Positions 1-8,383 are shown, counted from the stretch's first letter. The stretch is DNA of 64,000 nt from Shewanella subflava (GCF_025971955.1 NZ_JAPDMX010000028.1:496001-560000), one strand, 5' to 3'. The notes: generated by a model from the sequence alone, not told the origin. Made by a program: numbers and translations.

Positions 1-191
1 GAGGCTTGCATCGCCATCAGCATTTTATGTGATTGAATATCGCTTGGTTGAGTGGCTAAAGGTGCATAGCCTACGGCAGTAATTTTAGGAAAATGACTCG
101 GAGGCTCAGTTTCCCATTGCACGTATTTGTCATTACTGGAACATCCCATTATGAATAAGCTTAATGCGATGAATTGCATTATATTTTTCAT
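1..191 (-). CDS. flgP: FlgP outer-membrane lipoprotein (N-terminal part, cut by window edge)
   Basis: Only the first 63 codons lie in the window; the rest continues beyond base 1. The protein starts with a lipoprotein signal, with a hydrophobic stretch ending in a lipobox-like I-M-G-C (Cys17). FlgP of Vibrio-type flagella is an LPP20-family outer-membrane lipoprotein that forms the H-ring/basal disk with FlgO and FlgT. The ATG overlaps the flgO stop in an ATGA arrangement, so the two genes are translationally coupled. The call rests on the lipobox, on the position behind flgO and on the divergent flgT; the body of the protein is not visible. Confidence 0.8.
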   Translation of the reverse strand, partial: MKNIMQFIALSLFIMGCSSNDKYVQWETEPPSHFPKITAVGYAPLATQPSDIQSHKMLMAMQA

Positions 192-898
192 TGCTCATCT
201 CCTAAAACGGTATAGCGACTTTCTTGTGTATTTTCTGTACGGTAGATAATGCCGCCACGGGTTTGTACTTTGTTGGCTGGCAATACGTAACCAGATAAGC
301 TTTGACCTGCAACGAATGATTGCACCGCAGAAACCACTCGATTATTAGTCACATTTACCACACGGCCATTAAAACTAACGCCTTCATTGGTCAAACTGAG
401 CGTTGAAACCAGCACATGTGATACGGGTAAATCTGTTGGCAGTAGCTCCCAATTGCGACTTAAAATCAGTTCACCGTGATCCGTTGCACGAAGCGCATTC
501 GCCACATTCAAATCAACTAAGTTAAATTCATGGGCATGAAAAGCCGCTTGTAAGCTTTGTTGCAACTGAAAGGCTAATTCGTTGGTTTGATTAAAATCGT
601 CACTCATAACAGGCGTCGTTATCAGCAAGGGTTGATCTGGTCTTAATGCATCATTTTGCAATACCAGTTCATTAACTAATTTTTCGGCCCAAACATTGAT
701 TTGGCCTTTTGGGGCTAAACCTGAAGCGTGAATATCATAAACCAGTTTTTCTTGGTACATGTCATTTTGGTCTTGATAGCCAATGCGCTTTCCATCTTGA
801 ACATAGTTCAAGTTTTGCGCTTGATTGACTGCGTTACTGCATCCAGCAAGACCCATTGTGGTTAGCATCAGCGCGAGAATAGAGAACTTTTGCTGCAT
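188..898 (-). CDS. flgO: FlgO flagellar H-ring lipoprotein
   Basis: This 236-residue protein has a lipoprotein signal peptide ending in L-A-G-C (Cys20), so it should be anchored in the outer membrane from the periplasmic side. The remainder is a single FlgO-type domain (about residues 65-210). In Vibrio, FlgO and FlgP stabilise the outer-membrane part of the sheathed or polar flagellum and are needed for normal motility. It forms a two-gene unit with flgP, which overlaps its stop codon, and is divergent from flgT, as in Vibrio and other Shewanella. I found no convincing sigma-54 element in front of it. Confidence 0.9.
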   Translation of the reverse strand: MQQKFSILALMLTTMGLAGCSNAVNQAQNLNYVQDGKRIGYQDQNDMYQEKLVYDIHASGLAPKGQINVWAEKLVNELVLQNDALRPDQPLLITTPVMSDDFNQTNELAFQLQQSLQAAFHAHEFNLVDLNVANALRATDHGELILSRNWELLPTDLPVSHVLVSTLSLTNEGVSFNGRVVNVTNNRVVSAVQSFVAGQSLSGYVLPANKVQTRGGIIYRTENTQESRYTVLGDEQ

Positions 899-1049
899 GA
901 GTTATTCCTTCGCTTTAGTTCAAAAAGCAATGTAATTCGATTGATAACCTTTTATCGGCATTGCAGTGATTTTCTTTACAATGATTATGCGACGACTTTC
1001 ATTCTTTGGCTTGATTCATGTAAAAAAGCACACGTGCTTGACTCAGCGT

Positions 1050-1067
1050 TTAGGCATAGTTATTGCT
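1050..1067 (+). promoter_or_regulatory. Sigma-54 promoter candidate for flgT
   Basis: GG at 1053-1054 and GC at 1065-1066 are separated by exactly 10 bases, with the context TAGGCAT and TTGCTT. The only departure from the TTGGCA -24 box is T to A next to the GG. It lies about 85 bases before the flgT ATG. Hook, basal-body and ring genes of polar flagella are commonly sigma-54 dependent, which supports the call. Confidence 0.65.
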
Positions 1068-1151
1068 TGATTGTAGATTATATAACGATGTAATCACCGT
1101 AAAATGGTGAATTTTCAAAACAGACGACAGATATCTGACGCAGGGTGAATT

Positions 1152-2354
1152 ATGTTTCATGCATTTAAAAATCAAAATAGCACACAAACTTGGCTTAACT
1201 GGGCGCGAGTCTTCATGCTGTTACCTGTTTTTATCAGCCTTAATGGAATTGCAGAGCAAGTCGAAGTGACAGGCACAGCTAAAATCGTTAATGGTAATAT
1301 GGAGAAAGCCCGTGAAGATGCCATTAATCAAGCGCTAAACTATGCCAGTTTGCGAGCTGGGGTTAACTTTTCAAGTCAGCAGCAAATTAGTCAAGGGGCG
1401 TTAACGCAAGATACCTTTTCGATGCAGCGGATGGGGGCTGCCAATAATATCGAGCTGCTAAGTGAAATGGTTAATGGTGATACACTCACAGTGATGTTGT
1501 CACTTTATGTTGATGACACAAGTCAAACCGACCAATGTAAAGCCCAATCGTTAAAAGCGGCTATTTTACTGCCGCAAATCGAAGTGGCCGATAGAAGCCA
1601 GCTTAACCATGGTCATCTATCTGGTTTCAATCAAGCGCTAACTTTTCAATTTGGTAAGTTGATAAATAGTCAGTCGGTGACCAGTTTTGCAAGAGTGCAT
1701 GCGAATGAGCGTTTAGACGACACAAATGAACTTGTTAACTTTAAAGGTTATGGTATTCCAAGTTGGTTAGGTGAAATTACCGATAGTCAGTACATACTAA
1801 AAACCAAAGTGATTGACATGTCTACTGCGCCTTACACCACCAGTTTTCTAGGGTTTGTGGATGATATACCTTTAAGGCAGTTTAGTTTTGAGTTAACCCT
1901 GTATCACGGAATAAGTGGTGAAGTAGTTTGGAATGAATCTTTTGCTACCAATGCTCCGTGGGAGTTTGAACGTCAAGAAACCGTGGTACCTAATAGTCAA
2001 CGTTTTTGGTCTTCCTCCTATGGCGCTGCAATTAACCAGCAACTGCAACAAAGTATTATGACATTAGATAACACCCTGAATTGCCGTCCTTTATTAGGGC
2101 AAATTATTGCAAGACAGGGTGACCGTATCATTATCAATTTAGGCCGTAAAAACGGGGTTAAATTAGGCGATAAATTTCAAATAGTTTTACAAAAAAATAT
2201 GCCAGACCGCCTGAATAACATGCGCGCATTGGTGACTAAAAATCGCGCTGAAATAACTATCGACCAAGTGAGTGAAGATACTGCTACTGCAATGATTGAA
2301 GATATTGATGCTGCAGATAATATCCAGGTACATGATATAGCCATTAAGTTGTAG
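1152..2354 (+). CDS. flgT: FlgT flagellar H/T-ring protein
   Basis: This 400-residue protein has an extended N-terminal signal peptide (hydrophobic core about residues 18-34, likely cleavage after Gly-Ile-Ala34). Three domains characteristic of FlgT follow: N-terminal about 36-120, middle about 125-300 and a small beta-rich C-terminal domain about 315-400. FlgT is periplasmic and surrounds the LP ring; in Vibrio it is needed to form the H-ring and to recruit MotX/MotY, so its presence implies a Na+-type MotX/Y T-ring encoded elsewhere. It is divergent from flgO-flgP. The start is supported by AGGGTG a few bases before the ATG. Confidence 0.9.
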   Translation: MFHAFKNQNSTQTWLNWARVFMLLPVFISLNGIAEQVEVTGTAKIVNGNMEKAREDAINQALNYASLRAGVNFSSQQQISQGALTQDTFSMQRMGAANNIELLSEMVNGDTLTVMLSLYVDDTSQTDQCKAQSLKAAILLPQIEVADRSQLNHGHLSGFNQALTFQFGKLINSQSVTSFARVHANERLDDTNELVNFKGYGIPSWLGEITDSQYILKTKVIDMSTAPYTTSFLGFVDDIPLRQFSFELTLYHGISGEVVWNESFATNAPWEFERQETVVPNSQRFWSSSYGAAINQQLQQSIMTLDNTLNCRPLLGQIIARQGDRIIINLGRKNGVKLGDKFQIVLQKNMPDRLNNMRALVTKNRAEITIDQVSEDTATAMIEDIDAADNIQVHDIAIKL

Positions 2355-2512
2355 TCATTTTAATGCTTTATCACTCAATGTTGAGTTGATTAGTTGGTTA
2401 AAGCCAGTTGTCATTATGCTGCGGCGTTTGTTTATTAACCAATTAAATCTAAACAGTTTTAAACCTCAATAAGCCCTTTTCATCAAGGCAAAAAACAGTA
2501 TAATTGAACGGT

Positions 2513-2588
2513 CTCTCTATAGCTCAACAGGATAGAGCAGCCGCCTCCTAAGCGGCCGATCGGGGTTCGAGTCCCTGTGGGGAGACCA
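2513..2588 (+). tRNA. tRNA-Arg (anticodon CCT)
   Basis: A complete cloverleaf can be folded: acceptor CTCTCTA (2513-2519) with TGGGGAG, T8-A9, D stem GCTC/GAGC, anticodon stem GCCGC/GCGGC with loop CTCCTAA, T arm with GTTCGAGTC, discriminator A and an encoded CCA. The anticodon CCT (2547-2549) reads the rare arginine codon AGG. The gene stands alone between flgT and a DUF2947 gene. It is 76 nt including CCA. No integrase or att-like duplication of its 3' end is seen nearby. Confidence 0.95.
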
Positions 2589-2687
2589 GTTTTTACTACT
2601 CATACCCATTTCTATTCATCAGCACGTACCGTTCTTTTCTTTTTAACGTTATAATCTCACTCTGTGTTTTTATAGCTGGAGTGCTTC

Positions 2688-3167
2688 TTGTCTCATACCT
2701 ACATTCCTTTTGAGTCCTACAAACGTAAATGGATTTTTAACCATAAAGATTTACCCGTGAGTGAAGAGGACAAAGCATTGATCATGCCTTTGTCTGATAA
2801 AAGTGCCATGGAAGTGTGGAATAAATGGATTAGTAACAAAAGCAGTCGTGCAGAGCAATTTGCGAAAGGTGATTGGCCTGCTAAGCAAGATGCGTGGAGT
2901 GCAACCGAGCACTGGCAATCTGCTTGGGACTCAAATGATAATTCGTTACCAGAAGCTGTGATTGAGCATATTCAATGGCCTGATGATGCAAAAGTGTATT
3001 TTTGCTATGAAAAATACCAAGTGATTGAAACCCGTTGGGATGTCTTTGTACGTAATTGGAAGTGTTTTCTGTTTTTTGATGATGGCCCATTATTGATTTC
3101 ACCTAATCATAAACAAGCTTTGATGTTCGAGCAAAATGGCCAGTATAAATTAGGCATACGTGGTTAA
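2688..3167 (+). CDS. DUF2947 family protein
   Basis: This 159-residue protein is probably soluble, with no signal peptide or membrane segment. It is rich in Trp and aromatic residues, with W-x-K-W-I-x-N-K near residues 44-51 and a C-terminal half of alternating aromatic strands. I recognise it as the DUF2947 family, found in Shewanella and Vibrio with no known function. It starts with TTG, supported by GGAG six bases upstream (2678-2681); no in-frame ATG lies near the conserved N-terminus. It follows the tRNA gene and probably has its own promoter. No link with motility is evident beyond position. Confidence 0.75.
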   Translation: MSHTYIPFESYKRKWIFNHKDLPVSEEDKALIMPLSDKSAMEVWNKWISNKSSRAEQFAKGDWPAKQDAWSATEHWQSAWDSNDNSLPEAVIEHIQWPDDAKVYFCYEKYQVIETRWDVFVRNWKCFLFFDDGPLLISPNHKQALMFEQNGQYKLGIRG

Positions 3168-3219
3168 TTTATTGGATGGTTTTAGATTTTTCTTTTCCCC
3201 TTTTTAAAGAATCATTAAC

Positions 3220-3780
3220 ATGAAAATATTATCTGTTTTAACCTTAACCGCATCTTTGTTAGTCAGTCCTTTTTTACATGCAAAAATCGTTTCGGGTGTA
3301 GATGTTCAAGAGACAATAACGATTCAGTCGCAAGATCTTGTATTAAATGGTGCTGGTGTTCGAAGTAAGTTTTTTATGGATTTATATGTTGGTAGCTTAT
3401 ATTTACCAACCAGTCAGGATAGTTTAGCAACTGTGCTTGAGCAATCAGTTGCGGTAATTCGCTTGAATATTACGTCGGGCATGATCACCTCAGATAAAAT
3501 GATTGATGCCATTAATGATGGATTTTATTCTGCAACCAATGCTGATATTTCGACTTTAAAAGCTGAAATCAGCCAGTTTATGGGATTATTCAATGCTGAA
3601 ATTAAGCAAGGTGATCAATTTACGTTTGTCTTAACGAAGGACGGTGGTGTCACCAGTTTCAAGAACGACAAGCCCCAAGGTGAAGTGAAAGGTGAGTTAT
3701 TTCGCCAGGCTTTGATAAAAATTTGGTTAGGTGATGAACCCGCACAGGATAGTTTGAAACAAAGTCTTTTAGGGCATTAA
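3220..3780 (+). CDS. Periplasmic chalcone-isomerase-like protein
   Basis: This 186-residue protein has a Sec signal peptide (cleavage probably after the Leu-His-Ala at residues 20-22). The mature part matches the bacterial chalcone isomerase-like family (PF16036 type). It has a G-x-G-V-R-S-K-F-F-x-D-L-Y-V-G motif near residue 45, a G-M-I-T-S-D-K-M helix in the middle and the terminal W-L-G-D-x-P-A-x-x-S-L-K segment. These proteins share the fold of plant chalcone isomerase, but most bacterial members lack a proven catalytic role and may bind fatty acids. It precedes a hairpin and is convergent with flgN. Confidence 0.8.
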   Translation: MKILSVLTLTASLLVSPFLHAKIVSGVDVQETITIQSQDLVLNGAGVRSKFFMDLYVGSLYLPTSQDSLATVLEQSVAVIRLNITSGMITSDKMIDAINDGFYSATNADISTLKAEISQFMGLFNAEIKQGDQFTFVLTKDGGVTSFKNDKPQGEVKGELFRQALIKIWLGDEPAQDSLKQSLLGH

Positions 3781-3794
3781 TGCCTTATTCGATA

Positions 3795-3824
3795 ACAGAA
3801 ATGATGCGCTCGCGTCATTTCTGT
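3795..3824. terminator. Hairpin between convergent genes
   Basis: The arms are ACAGAAATGATG and a matching CGTCATTTCTGT around a short GC-rich loop, giving a strong stem. The following T-run is weak (ATTCAGTTT), so termination could be Rho-assisted. It lies just after the chalcone-isomerase-like gene and faces the end of flgN. Confidence 0.45.
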
Positions 3825-3999
3825 ATTCAGTTTAAATCTTGAATAATTTATCACATCTTTGCTGCAATCATTTTCAAGTTTTTCTAGCACTTTTAACCAT
3901 GCTTATATACGTCAAAATGTTAAGTTGCAAAGGGCTGAGATTCGCCTTGATAATCTTTGGTATTTTTAAAGGCAAACATTGTTAATTTTGCATCAAAAC

Positions 4000-4425
4000 T
4001 TAAGCTTTAAAATCATTTCCAAGGGTAGAAATCGTTGAGGTTTTACCTTTGTCATTATAGGTTAAGCTGGATGAATTACGGCTAGCTTGCAGTGCCTGTG
4101 AGAATCTATTCAAGGTTGCTAGATTTAATTCAATTAAACTGGCATTTTGCTGATTGATATTTTTGCAGTCAGCTAAAATTGCTTTTGCGGCTGTGACTTT
4201 TTCAACTAATTCAGGCTCAGTTGTTAGCAATGCATGTTCAGGATGATTTGCCAAAGATTCATCATTTGTTTTTAATGCAATGAGGCATTGTTGTTTCTCT
4301 TGGGCAAGTTTCAATAACTTGTCGGCATCTTGATCTTGTAATGCTTGTTTTTCTGCAGAGATTAATGATTTCAGCGACGTAAGAATGCCGTGCTGATGTG
4401 AAAGTAACGTTGAAAGTGCTGTCAT
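4000..4425 (-). CDS. flgN: FlgN export chaperone for hook-filament junction proteins
   Basis: This 141-residue, mostly helical cytoplasmic protein has the FlgN pattern: an early L-x-x-L-x-x-L-I-x-x-E-K segment (residues 14-25), a central helix and an N-L-A-T-L-N-R-F motif near residues 105-112. FlgN binds the C-terminal helices of FlgK and FlgL and carries them to the export gate. It is the last gene of the minus-strand flgA-flgM-flgN group. A 135-base gap separates it from flgM and no separate promoter was recognised, so it is probably co-transcribed with flgM from the sigma-28 site. Confidence 0.85.
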   Translation of the reverse strand: MTALSTLLSHQHGILTSLKSLISAEKQALQDQDADKLLKLAQEKQQCLIALKTNDESLANHPEHALLTTEPELVEKVTAAKAILADCKNINQQNASLIELNLATLNRFSQALQASRNSSSLTYNDKGKTSTISTLGNDFKA

Positions 4426-4560
4426 ACTGATACTCAGATTATTTTGCTTTGGAAATACCTGTCTATAACACCAATAGGTGCCGAATTCTCATGTTACTCG
4501 GTTTAGAAGAATAGACTAAAGCAAAACTGTCTTTGTAAGCCATTGCCTTAATAAAGTTAG

Positions 4561-4890
4561 CTATTCTTCTTTGAACTTCAGTCCACTCAGTTCTGCTTCA
4601 AAGTTTGCAATGTTGGCAGCAAGTTTTTCTGGGTCAACTTTGTAGCGACCTTCAGAGATGGCTTGTTTTATTTCAGCCACTTTCTTTTGATCTATTTCAG
4701 GTAAGCTTGCCATTTTTACCTGGGCACTTTGTAACTCTTGTGCTTGCGGTGTAATGCTTACTGAATCTGTTTTTACGTTTGCAGTTGTGGCCTGTGGAGC
4801 GGCTTTAGCTGCATTATTTGTGGTTTTTGCTTCACGCGCAGAAACTGGCGTAGGCGTAGCTGTTTTCAGTTTGTTAATGTCAATTGCCAT
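4561..4890 (-). CDS. flgM: FlgM anti-sigma-28 factor
   Basis: This 109-residue protein begins M-A-I-D-I-N and has an unstructured Ala/Thr-rich N-terminal half. The C-terminal half has the conserved FlgM helices, including V-A-E-I-K-Q-A-I-S-E-G-R-Y-K-V-D-P-E-K-L-A at about residues 71-91 (split by function: helix, then the G-x-Y-x-V-D turn). FlgM holds FliA (encoded at 47445-48167) inactive until it is exported through the finished hook. A GGAG sits before the ATG, and a near-consensus sigma-28 promoter lies 38-64 bases upstream, giving an autoregulatory loop. The C-terminus runs some residues past the usual end. Confidence 0.92.
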   Translation of the reverse strand: MAIDINKLKTATPTPVSAREAKTTNNAAKAAPQATTANVKTDSVSITPQAQELQSAQVKMASLPEIDQKKVAEIKQAISEGRYKVDPEKLAANIANFEAELSGLKFKEE

Positions 4891-4927
4891 GGTAGGCTCC
4901 AGCGTTAATTTTGGTTTTCCAAACAGG

Positions 4928-4954
4928 CTATCGGCACTGCGGGAAGAAACTTTA
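4928..4954 (-). promoter_or_regulatory. Sigma-28 (FliA) promoter of flgM
   Basis: On the minus strand TAAA (4954-4951) is followed by exactly 15 bases and then GCCGATAG (4935-4928). This differs at one position from the consensus GCCGATAA. It occupies the 71-base gap between the flgA stop and the flgM start. Confidence 0.88.
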
Positions 4955-4961
4955 GCTTATT

Positions 4962-5669
4962 TTACATTCTAACTTCTACTTCGCCAACGCCAATCACTGT
5001 GGCCTCTAATTCTCTGTTTGAGTTAGCATTCTTGACTCTAATTGACTCGCCTATATTGCCATCACGCATTGCTTCACCTAATGTCTTTATCTGTAAATTT
5101 TGACTATTGGCGTAGATTGATACTGCGTCACCTTTACAAACAAAGCATAAGTGGCTGTTCAATATGGGTGTACCCTTATTAATTCTTCGTTTGGTTTTAC
5201 TGCCTAAAACGTCATTAATATCGGCATAGAATTGCCCTCGAAGGCTGTACTGGTCTATATACTCGATTCGCAATTGGGATTCAGAGAGCAGGGTATCAGG
5301 TGAGATTATTTCATTACTCACTACCACAGGAAACATGACTTCGACGCGAACGGATAAATAAATTTGCCAAGGATAATCATAGTCTGGACTGTTGCAGCCA
5401 ATTTTTACAGTATTGTTTCGTCCAATTTCGCGCTCGCTGGCTAATTCAGCTGTTATCGGTGTAAAACAGCGAGGCGGAGTCAGTCTGCCTTCTAAATTTT
5501 GTGGCGTAATGAGTAACTTAGCATTGGGTTCTAATTGAATTTTTTTTCTGACGACCTCTTCAGCCAATTGGCTAATGGTCGATAAGGAAGGTACGCTAGC
5601 TTCTTCATTAGCAAAAACTGCTAATGAATTGAACAATAAATAGAAAAAACACAAAAAATATACTTTCAT
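4962..5669 (-). CDS. flgA: FlgA periplasmic P-ring assembly chaperone
   Basis: This 235-residue protein has a signal peptide (hydrophobic residues 3-18, cleavage near Val-Phe-Ala). The SAF/FlgA domain follows; it ends in the conserved G-D-x-V-x-I-Y-A, L-G-E-A-M-x-D-G-x-I-G and V-x-V-x-N segments. FlgA escorts FlgI during P-ring assembly. The open frame extends 29 codons upstream to a TTG, but the first ATG gives a standard signal peptide, so I start there, although no clear Shine-Dalgarno precedes it. It is divergent from cheV and heads the flgA-flgM-flgN direction. Confidence 0.9.
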   Translation of the reverse strand: MKVYFLCFFYLLFNSLAVFANEEASVPSLSTISQLAEEVVRKKIQLEPNAKLLITPQNLEGRLTPPRCFTPITAELASEREIGRNNTVKIGCNSPDYDYPWQIYLSVRVEVMFPVVVSNEIISPDTLLSESQLRIEYIDQYSLRGQFYADINDVLGSKTKRRINKGTPILNSHLCFVCKGDAVSIYANSQNLQIKTLGEAMRDGNIGESIRVKNANSNRELEATVIGVGEVEVRM

Positions 5670-5810
5670 AGTGGAGATACTAGCGTGTTTTGCTAGATTG
5701 CACCTATACTTAATTTTACCAGAAATGATGAATAAGTTGCTAAGCTGTAGTGACAATAGATTGACTGCTTTAGTAGATTATTCTTGATATATGATTTACA
5801 AGTAAGAATA

Positions 5811-5828
5811 AGCAAAATTTATGCCTAC
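5811..5828 (-). promoter_or_regulatory. Sigma-54 promoter candidate for flgA
   Basis: Read on the minus strand, GG (5825-5824) and GC (5813-5812) are separated by 10 bases in the context TAGGCATAAATTTTGCTT. It is very similar to the flgT site (both have TAGGCAT). It lies about 140 bases before the chosen flgA start, in the 323-base flgA/cheV divergent region. I saw nothing else recognisable in that region. Confidence 0.65.
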
Positions 5829-5992
5829 ATAAAGTAGTCGCATAATAAAGTGCATTAATTGGTTCAGTTTACTTGCGGGTGATAATTTAACATTTTCATA
5901 TTCCGACAAGATATCCCGTTTCAATTTATGTTTTGAAGCAAAACAAGCTAGTATCTAGTTATTCGGATATTTTAATAAAAAAAGGCAGTGTT

Positions 5993-6913
5993 ATGTCGAG
6001 TATCATGGAATCCGTCAACAAACGAACTCAATTAGTTGGTCAAAACCGATTAGAGTTACTGTTATTTAAGCTTAATGGGCGTCAACGTTTTGGTATCAAT
6101 GTTTTTAAAGTGAAAGAAGTACTTCAGTGCCCACCGTTAACGACTTTGCCTAAATTGAACCCGTTTGTAAAAGGCGTGGCACATATTCGTGGCGCGACTA
6201 TTTCTGTTATTGATTTAAGTGCTGCAACAGGTGGTAGACCATTAACATCAACCGAAAATTGCTTCATTATTATTTCTGAATACAACCGCAGTGTGCAGGG
6301 GTTCTTAGTCAGCTCGGTTGAGCGAATTATTAATATGAATTGGGCAGCTATTATGCCTCCGCCTCAGGGCGCGGGTCGTTATTCATATTTAACTGCAGTT
6401 ACGGAAATAGAAGGTGAACTGGTTGAGATTTTAGATGTTGAGAAAATTCTTGATGAAATATCTCCCGTTAAAACGGCAATCAGTGAAGAGGTCAATAATC
6501 AATTAACCATTGATAGAGAACAGCATTACCACATCATGGTGATTGATGACTCTGCGGTTGCTCGTAAGCAGATTATCCGCTCTCTCGAATCACTTAAGTT
6601 GCAAATAGATACCGCAAAAGATGGTCGAGAAGCATTGGACAAACTCAAGAGTATTGCCAAAGAGATGGATGATGTTTCTTTAGAGATCCCTTTGATTATT
6701 TCAGATATTGAAATGCCAGAAATGGACGGGTATACCCTGACTGCTGAAATTAGAGATGATCCAAAACTGAAAAACATTAAAGTCGTGCTGCACACTTCAT
6801 TAAGTGGGGTGTTTAATCAGGCGATGGTACAAAAAGTTGGCGCGAATGATTTTATTGCAAAATTTAATCCAGATGAATTAGCCGCTGCAGTTAACAAACA
6901 TTTAAGTTTATAA
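5993..6913 (+). CDS. cheV: CheV chemotaxis coupling protein (CheW domain + receiver)
   Basis: This 306-residue protein has a CheW-like domain (about 15-160) and a CheY-like receiver (about 178-305). The receiver shows D-D (185-186), phospho-acceptor Asp238 in I-S-D-I-E-M-P-E-M-D-G, and K285 in the terminal part. CheV couples receptors to CheA, and its phosphorylation tunes adaptation. The frame is open 20 codons further upstream, but the internal ATG begins the conserved M-S-S-I-M-E-S-V segment and is preferred. It precedes cheR and the flg genes, as in Vibrio and Shewanella. I saw no good sigma-54 or sigma-28 site for it. Confidence 0.93.
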   Translation: MSSIMESVNKRTQLVGQNRLELLLFKLNGRQRFGINVFKVKEVLQCPPLTTLPKLNPFVKGVAHIRGATISVIDLSAATGGRPLTSTENCFIIISEYNRSVQGFLVSSVERIINMNWAAIMPPPQGAGRYSYLTAVTEIEGELVEILDVEKILDEISPVKTAISEEVNNQLTIDREQHYHIMVIDDSAVARKQIIRSLESLKLQIDTAKDGREALDKLKSIAKEMDDVSLEIPLIISDIEMPEMDGYTLTAEIRDDPKLKNIKVVLHTSLSGVFNQAMVQKVGANDFIAKFNPDELAAAVNKHLSL

Positions 6914-7023
6914 TCATCGTCTATTGTTCGCAGTAGATAACATGGCAAGTTCATGGGTATTGGTAGTTCGTCAAAGTCATAGTGACATAGGGCTACAATC
7001 ACTCATTATATTAGGATGTGAAT

Positions 7024-7857
7024 GTGACAGATAAATCACTCGCAGAAGCAGAATATAATCAATTTAGGTTGTTTTTAGAACAACATAGCGGCATCGTATT
7101 AGGTGAAAACAAACAATATCTAGTGCGTAGCCGTCTTGCGCCGTTAATGGGCAAATACAATTTACCTTCACTATCTGAAGTGGTTAAACATTCAATGAAA
7201 CCGACAGAACGCCAATTGCGTGCTGAGGTTATTGACGCTATGACTACCAATGAAACCCTATGGTTTCGTGATCGTTATCCTTTTGATTTATTGCACAATA
7301 CTTTATTGCCAGACTACTCTAAATTAGGCCGACCATTACGTATTTGGTCTGCAGCGTGCTCTTCTGGACAAGAGCCATACTCATTAGCGATGACAGCTTT
7401 AGAATATCAACAGCGAAAACCAGGTGCCTTGCCTGGAGGGATCACTATTCAGGCAACCGATTTGTCTCCATCGATGTTAGAACGTTGTAAGAATGCAGAA
7501 TATGATGGTTTAGCGTTAGCACGTGGGTTATCTGAAGAACGTAAACGTCAGTTTTTTGATGCTTTACCTAACGGCAATATGAAAATCAAAGATAATGTGA
7601 AGCGTTTAGTTAACTTTAGAGCCCATAACTTACTTGAAAGTTATACGCTTCTGGGTAAGTACGACATCATATTTTGCCGTAATGTGCTGATTTATTTTGC
7701 CCCTGAGGCAAAGGCGAAAATATTGCGGCAATTTGCTGCCGCATTAAATCCAAAAGGGATTTTATTCCTTGGTGCGTCAGAATCTATTGCTGGATTAACG
7801 GATGAATTTGATATGGTTCGTTGTAATCCTGGCATTTATTATCAAAAGAAAATGTAA
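7024..7857 (+). CDS. cheR: CheR chemoreceptor methyltransferase
   Basis: This 277-residue protein has the all-helical CheR N-domain (1-75) and a SAM-dependent methyltransferase domain. Motif I is W-S-A-A-C-S-S-G-Q-E-P-Y-S; I-F-C-R-N-V-L-I-Y-F is the conserved post-motif segment. It methylates glutamates on chemoreceptors with S-adenosylmethionine, opposing CheB. There is no in-frame ATG at the start. Two GTG codons compete, 7018 and 7024; AGGA at 7013-7016 is correctly spaced only for 7024. It lies 110 bases after cheV and is probably co-transcribed with it. Confidence 0.92.
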   Translation: MTDKSLAEAEYNQFRLFLEQHSGIVLGENKQYLVRSRLAPLMGKYNLPSLSEVVKHSMKPTERQLRAEVIDAMTTNETLWFRDRYPFDLLHNTLLPDYSKLGRPLRIWSAACSSGQEPYSLAMTALEYQQRKPGALPGGITIQATDLSPSMLERCKNAEYDGLALARGLSEERKRQFFDALPNGNMKIKDNVKRLVNFRAHNLLESYTLLGKYDIIFCRNVLIYFAPEAKAKILRQFAAALNPKGILFLGASESIAGLTDEFDMVRCNPGIYYQKKM

Positions 7858-7931
7858 TTAATCTATTGAAAAGCATGCGTTATTGTTGATACATGCTTTC
7901 TTCCCACTATTTCTCTTCTAATAACAAATAA

Positions 7932-7948
7932 TTGGCATAACCTTTGCT
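7932..7948 (+). promoter_or_regulatory. Sigma-54 promoter of flgBCDE
   Basis: TTGGCATAACCTTTGCT has GG at 7934-7935 and GC at 7946-7947, exactly 10 bases apart. It is a near-perfect match to the -24/-12 consensus and lies 35 bases before the flgB ATG. Confidence 0.9.
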
Positions 7949-7982
7949 TTGTAACTATCAGTTAGCTGATGGAGGCAATTTT

Positions 7983-8381
7983 ATGGCGATTAATTTTGAT
8001 AATGCACTTGGGGTACATCAATACTCTTTAGGTGTAAGGGCGCAACGCGCTGAAGTATTATCAAGCAACATAGCGAATGCAAATACCCCAGGGTATAAAG
8101 CGCGTGATGTCGATTTTGCCTCTGCGATGCAAGCAGCAAGTTCTCGTCAAAAAGGTTTGACGATGAGCGCTTCTAACGAAAAACATTTCGATTTAACTGC
8201 GCTCAGCCAACAGCATGTCAAGTTTCGTGTGCCAAACCAGCCTGATACTGGTGATGGTAATACGGTCGATATGCAGCAAGAACAATCAGCCTTTATGCAA
8301 AACTCTCTAGAATACCAAATGTCATTAGGATTTTTAGAAAGTAAGTTTTCAGGAATGCGTAAAGCATTGCGAGGTGATTAA
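7983..8381 (+). CDS. flgB: FlgB proximal rod protein
   Basis: This 132-residue axial protein begins with the rod-family signature: a short helix, then L-S-S-N-I-A-N-A-N-T-P-G-Y-K near residues 27-40. It forms the cell-proximal rod with FlgC and FlgF and is exported by the flagellar type III system, so it has no signal peptide. The open frame extends 13 codons upstream through the sigma-54 promoter. The ATG at 7983 follows GGAGG and is clearly the start. It is the first gene of flgBCDE; flgC follows after 2 bases. Confidence 0.95.
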   Translation: MAINFDNALGVHQYSLGVRAQRAEVLSSNIANANTPGYKARDVDFASAMQAASSRQKGLTMSASNEKHFDLTALSQQHVKFRVPNQPDTGDGNTVDMQQEQSAFMQNSLEYQMSLGFLESKFSGMRKALRGD

Positions 8382-8383
8382 TT

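Noticed and set aside
1007..1021. TGGCTTGATTCATGT as a sigma-54 site for flgT
   Set aside because: It has GG-N10-GT instead of GC; the site at 1050-1067 has the proper GC and is closer to flgT.
890..1093. 67-residue frame on the plus strand in the flgO/flgT divergent region
   Set aside because: It overlaps the flgO start and the flgT promoter, has no ribosome-binding site and shows no family-like pattern; probably chance.
2513..2588. tRNA-Arg as an integration site for a mobile element
   Set aside because: No integrase gene, no repeat of the tRNA 3' end and no compositional change nearby.
5859..5877. TTGGTTCAGTTTACTTGC before cheV as a sigma-54 site
   Set aside because: GG and GC are 12 bases apart, not 10, so the spacing is wrong.
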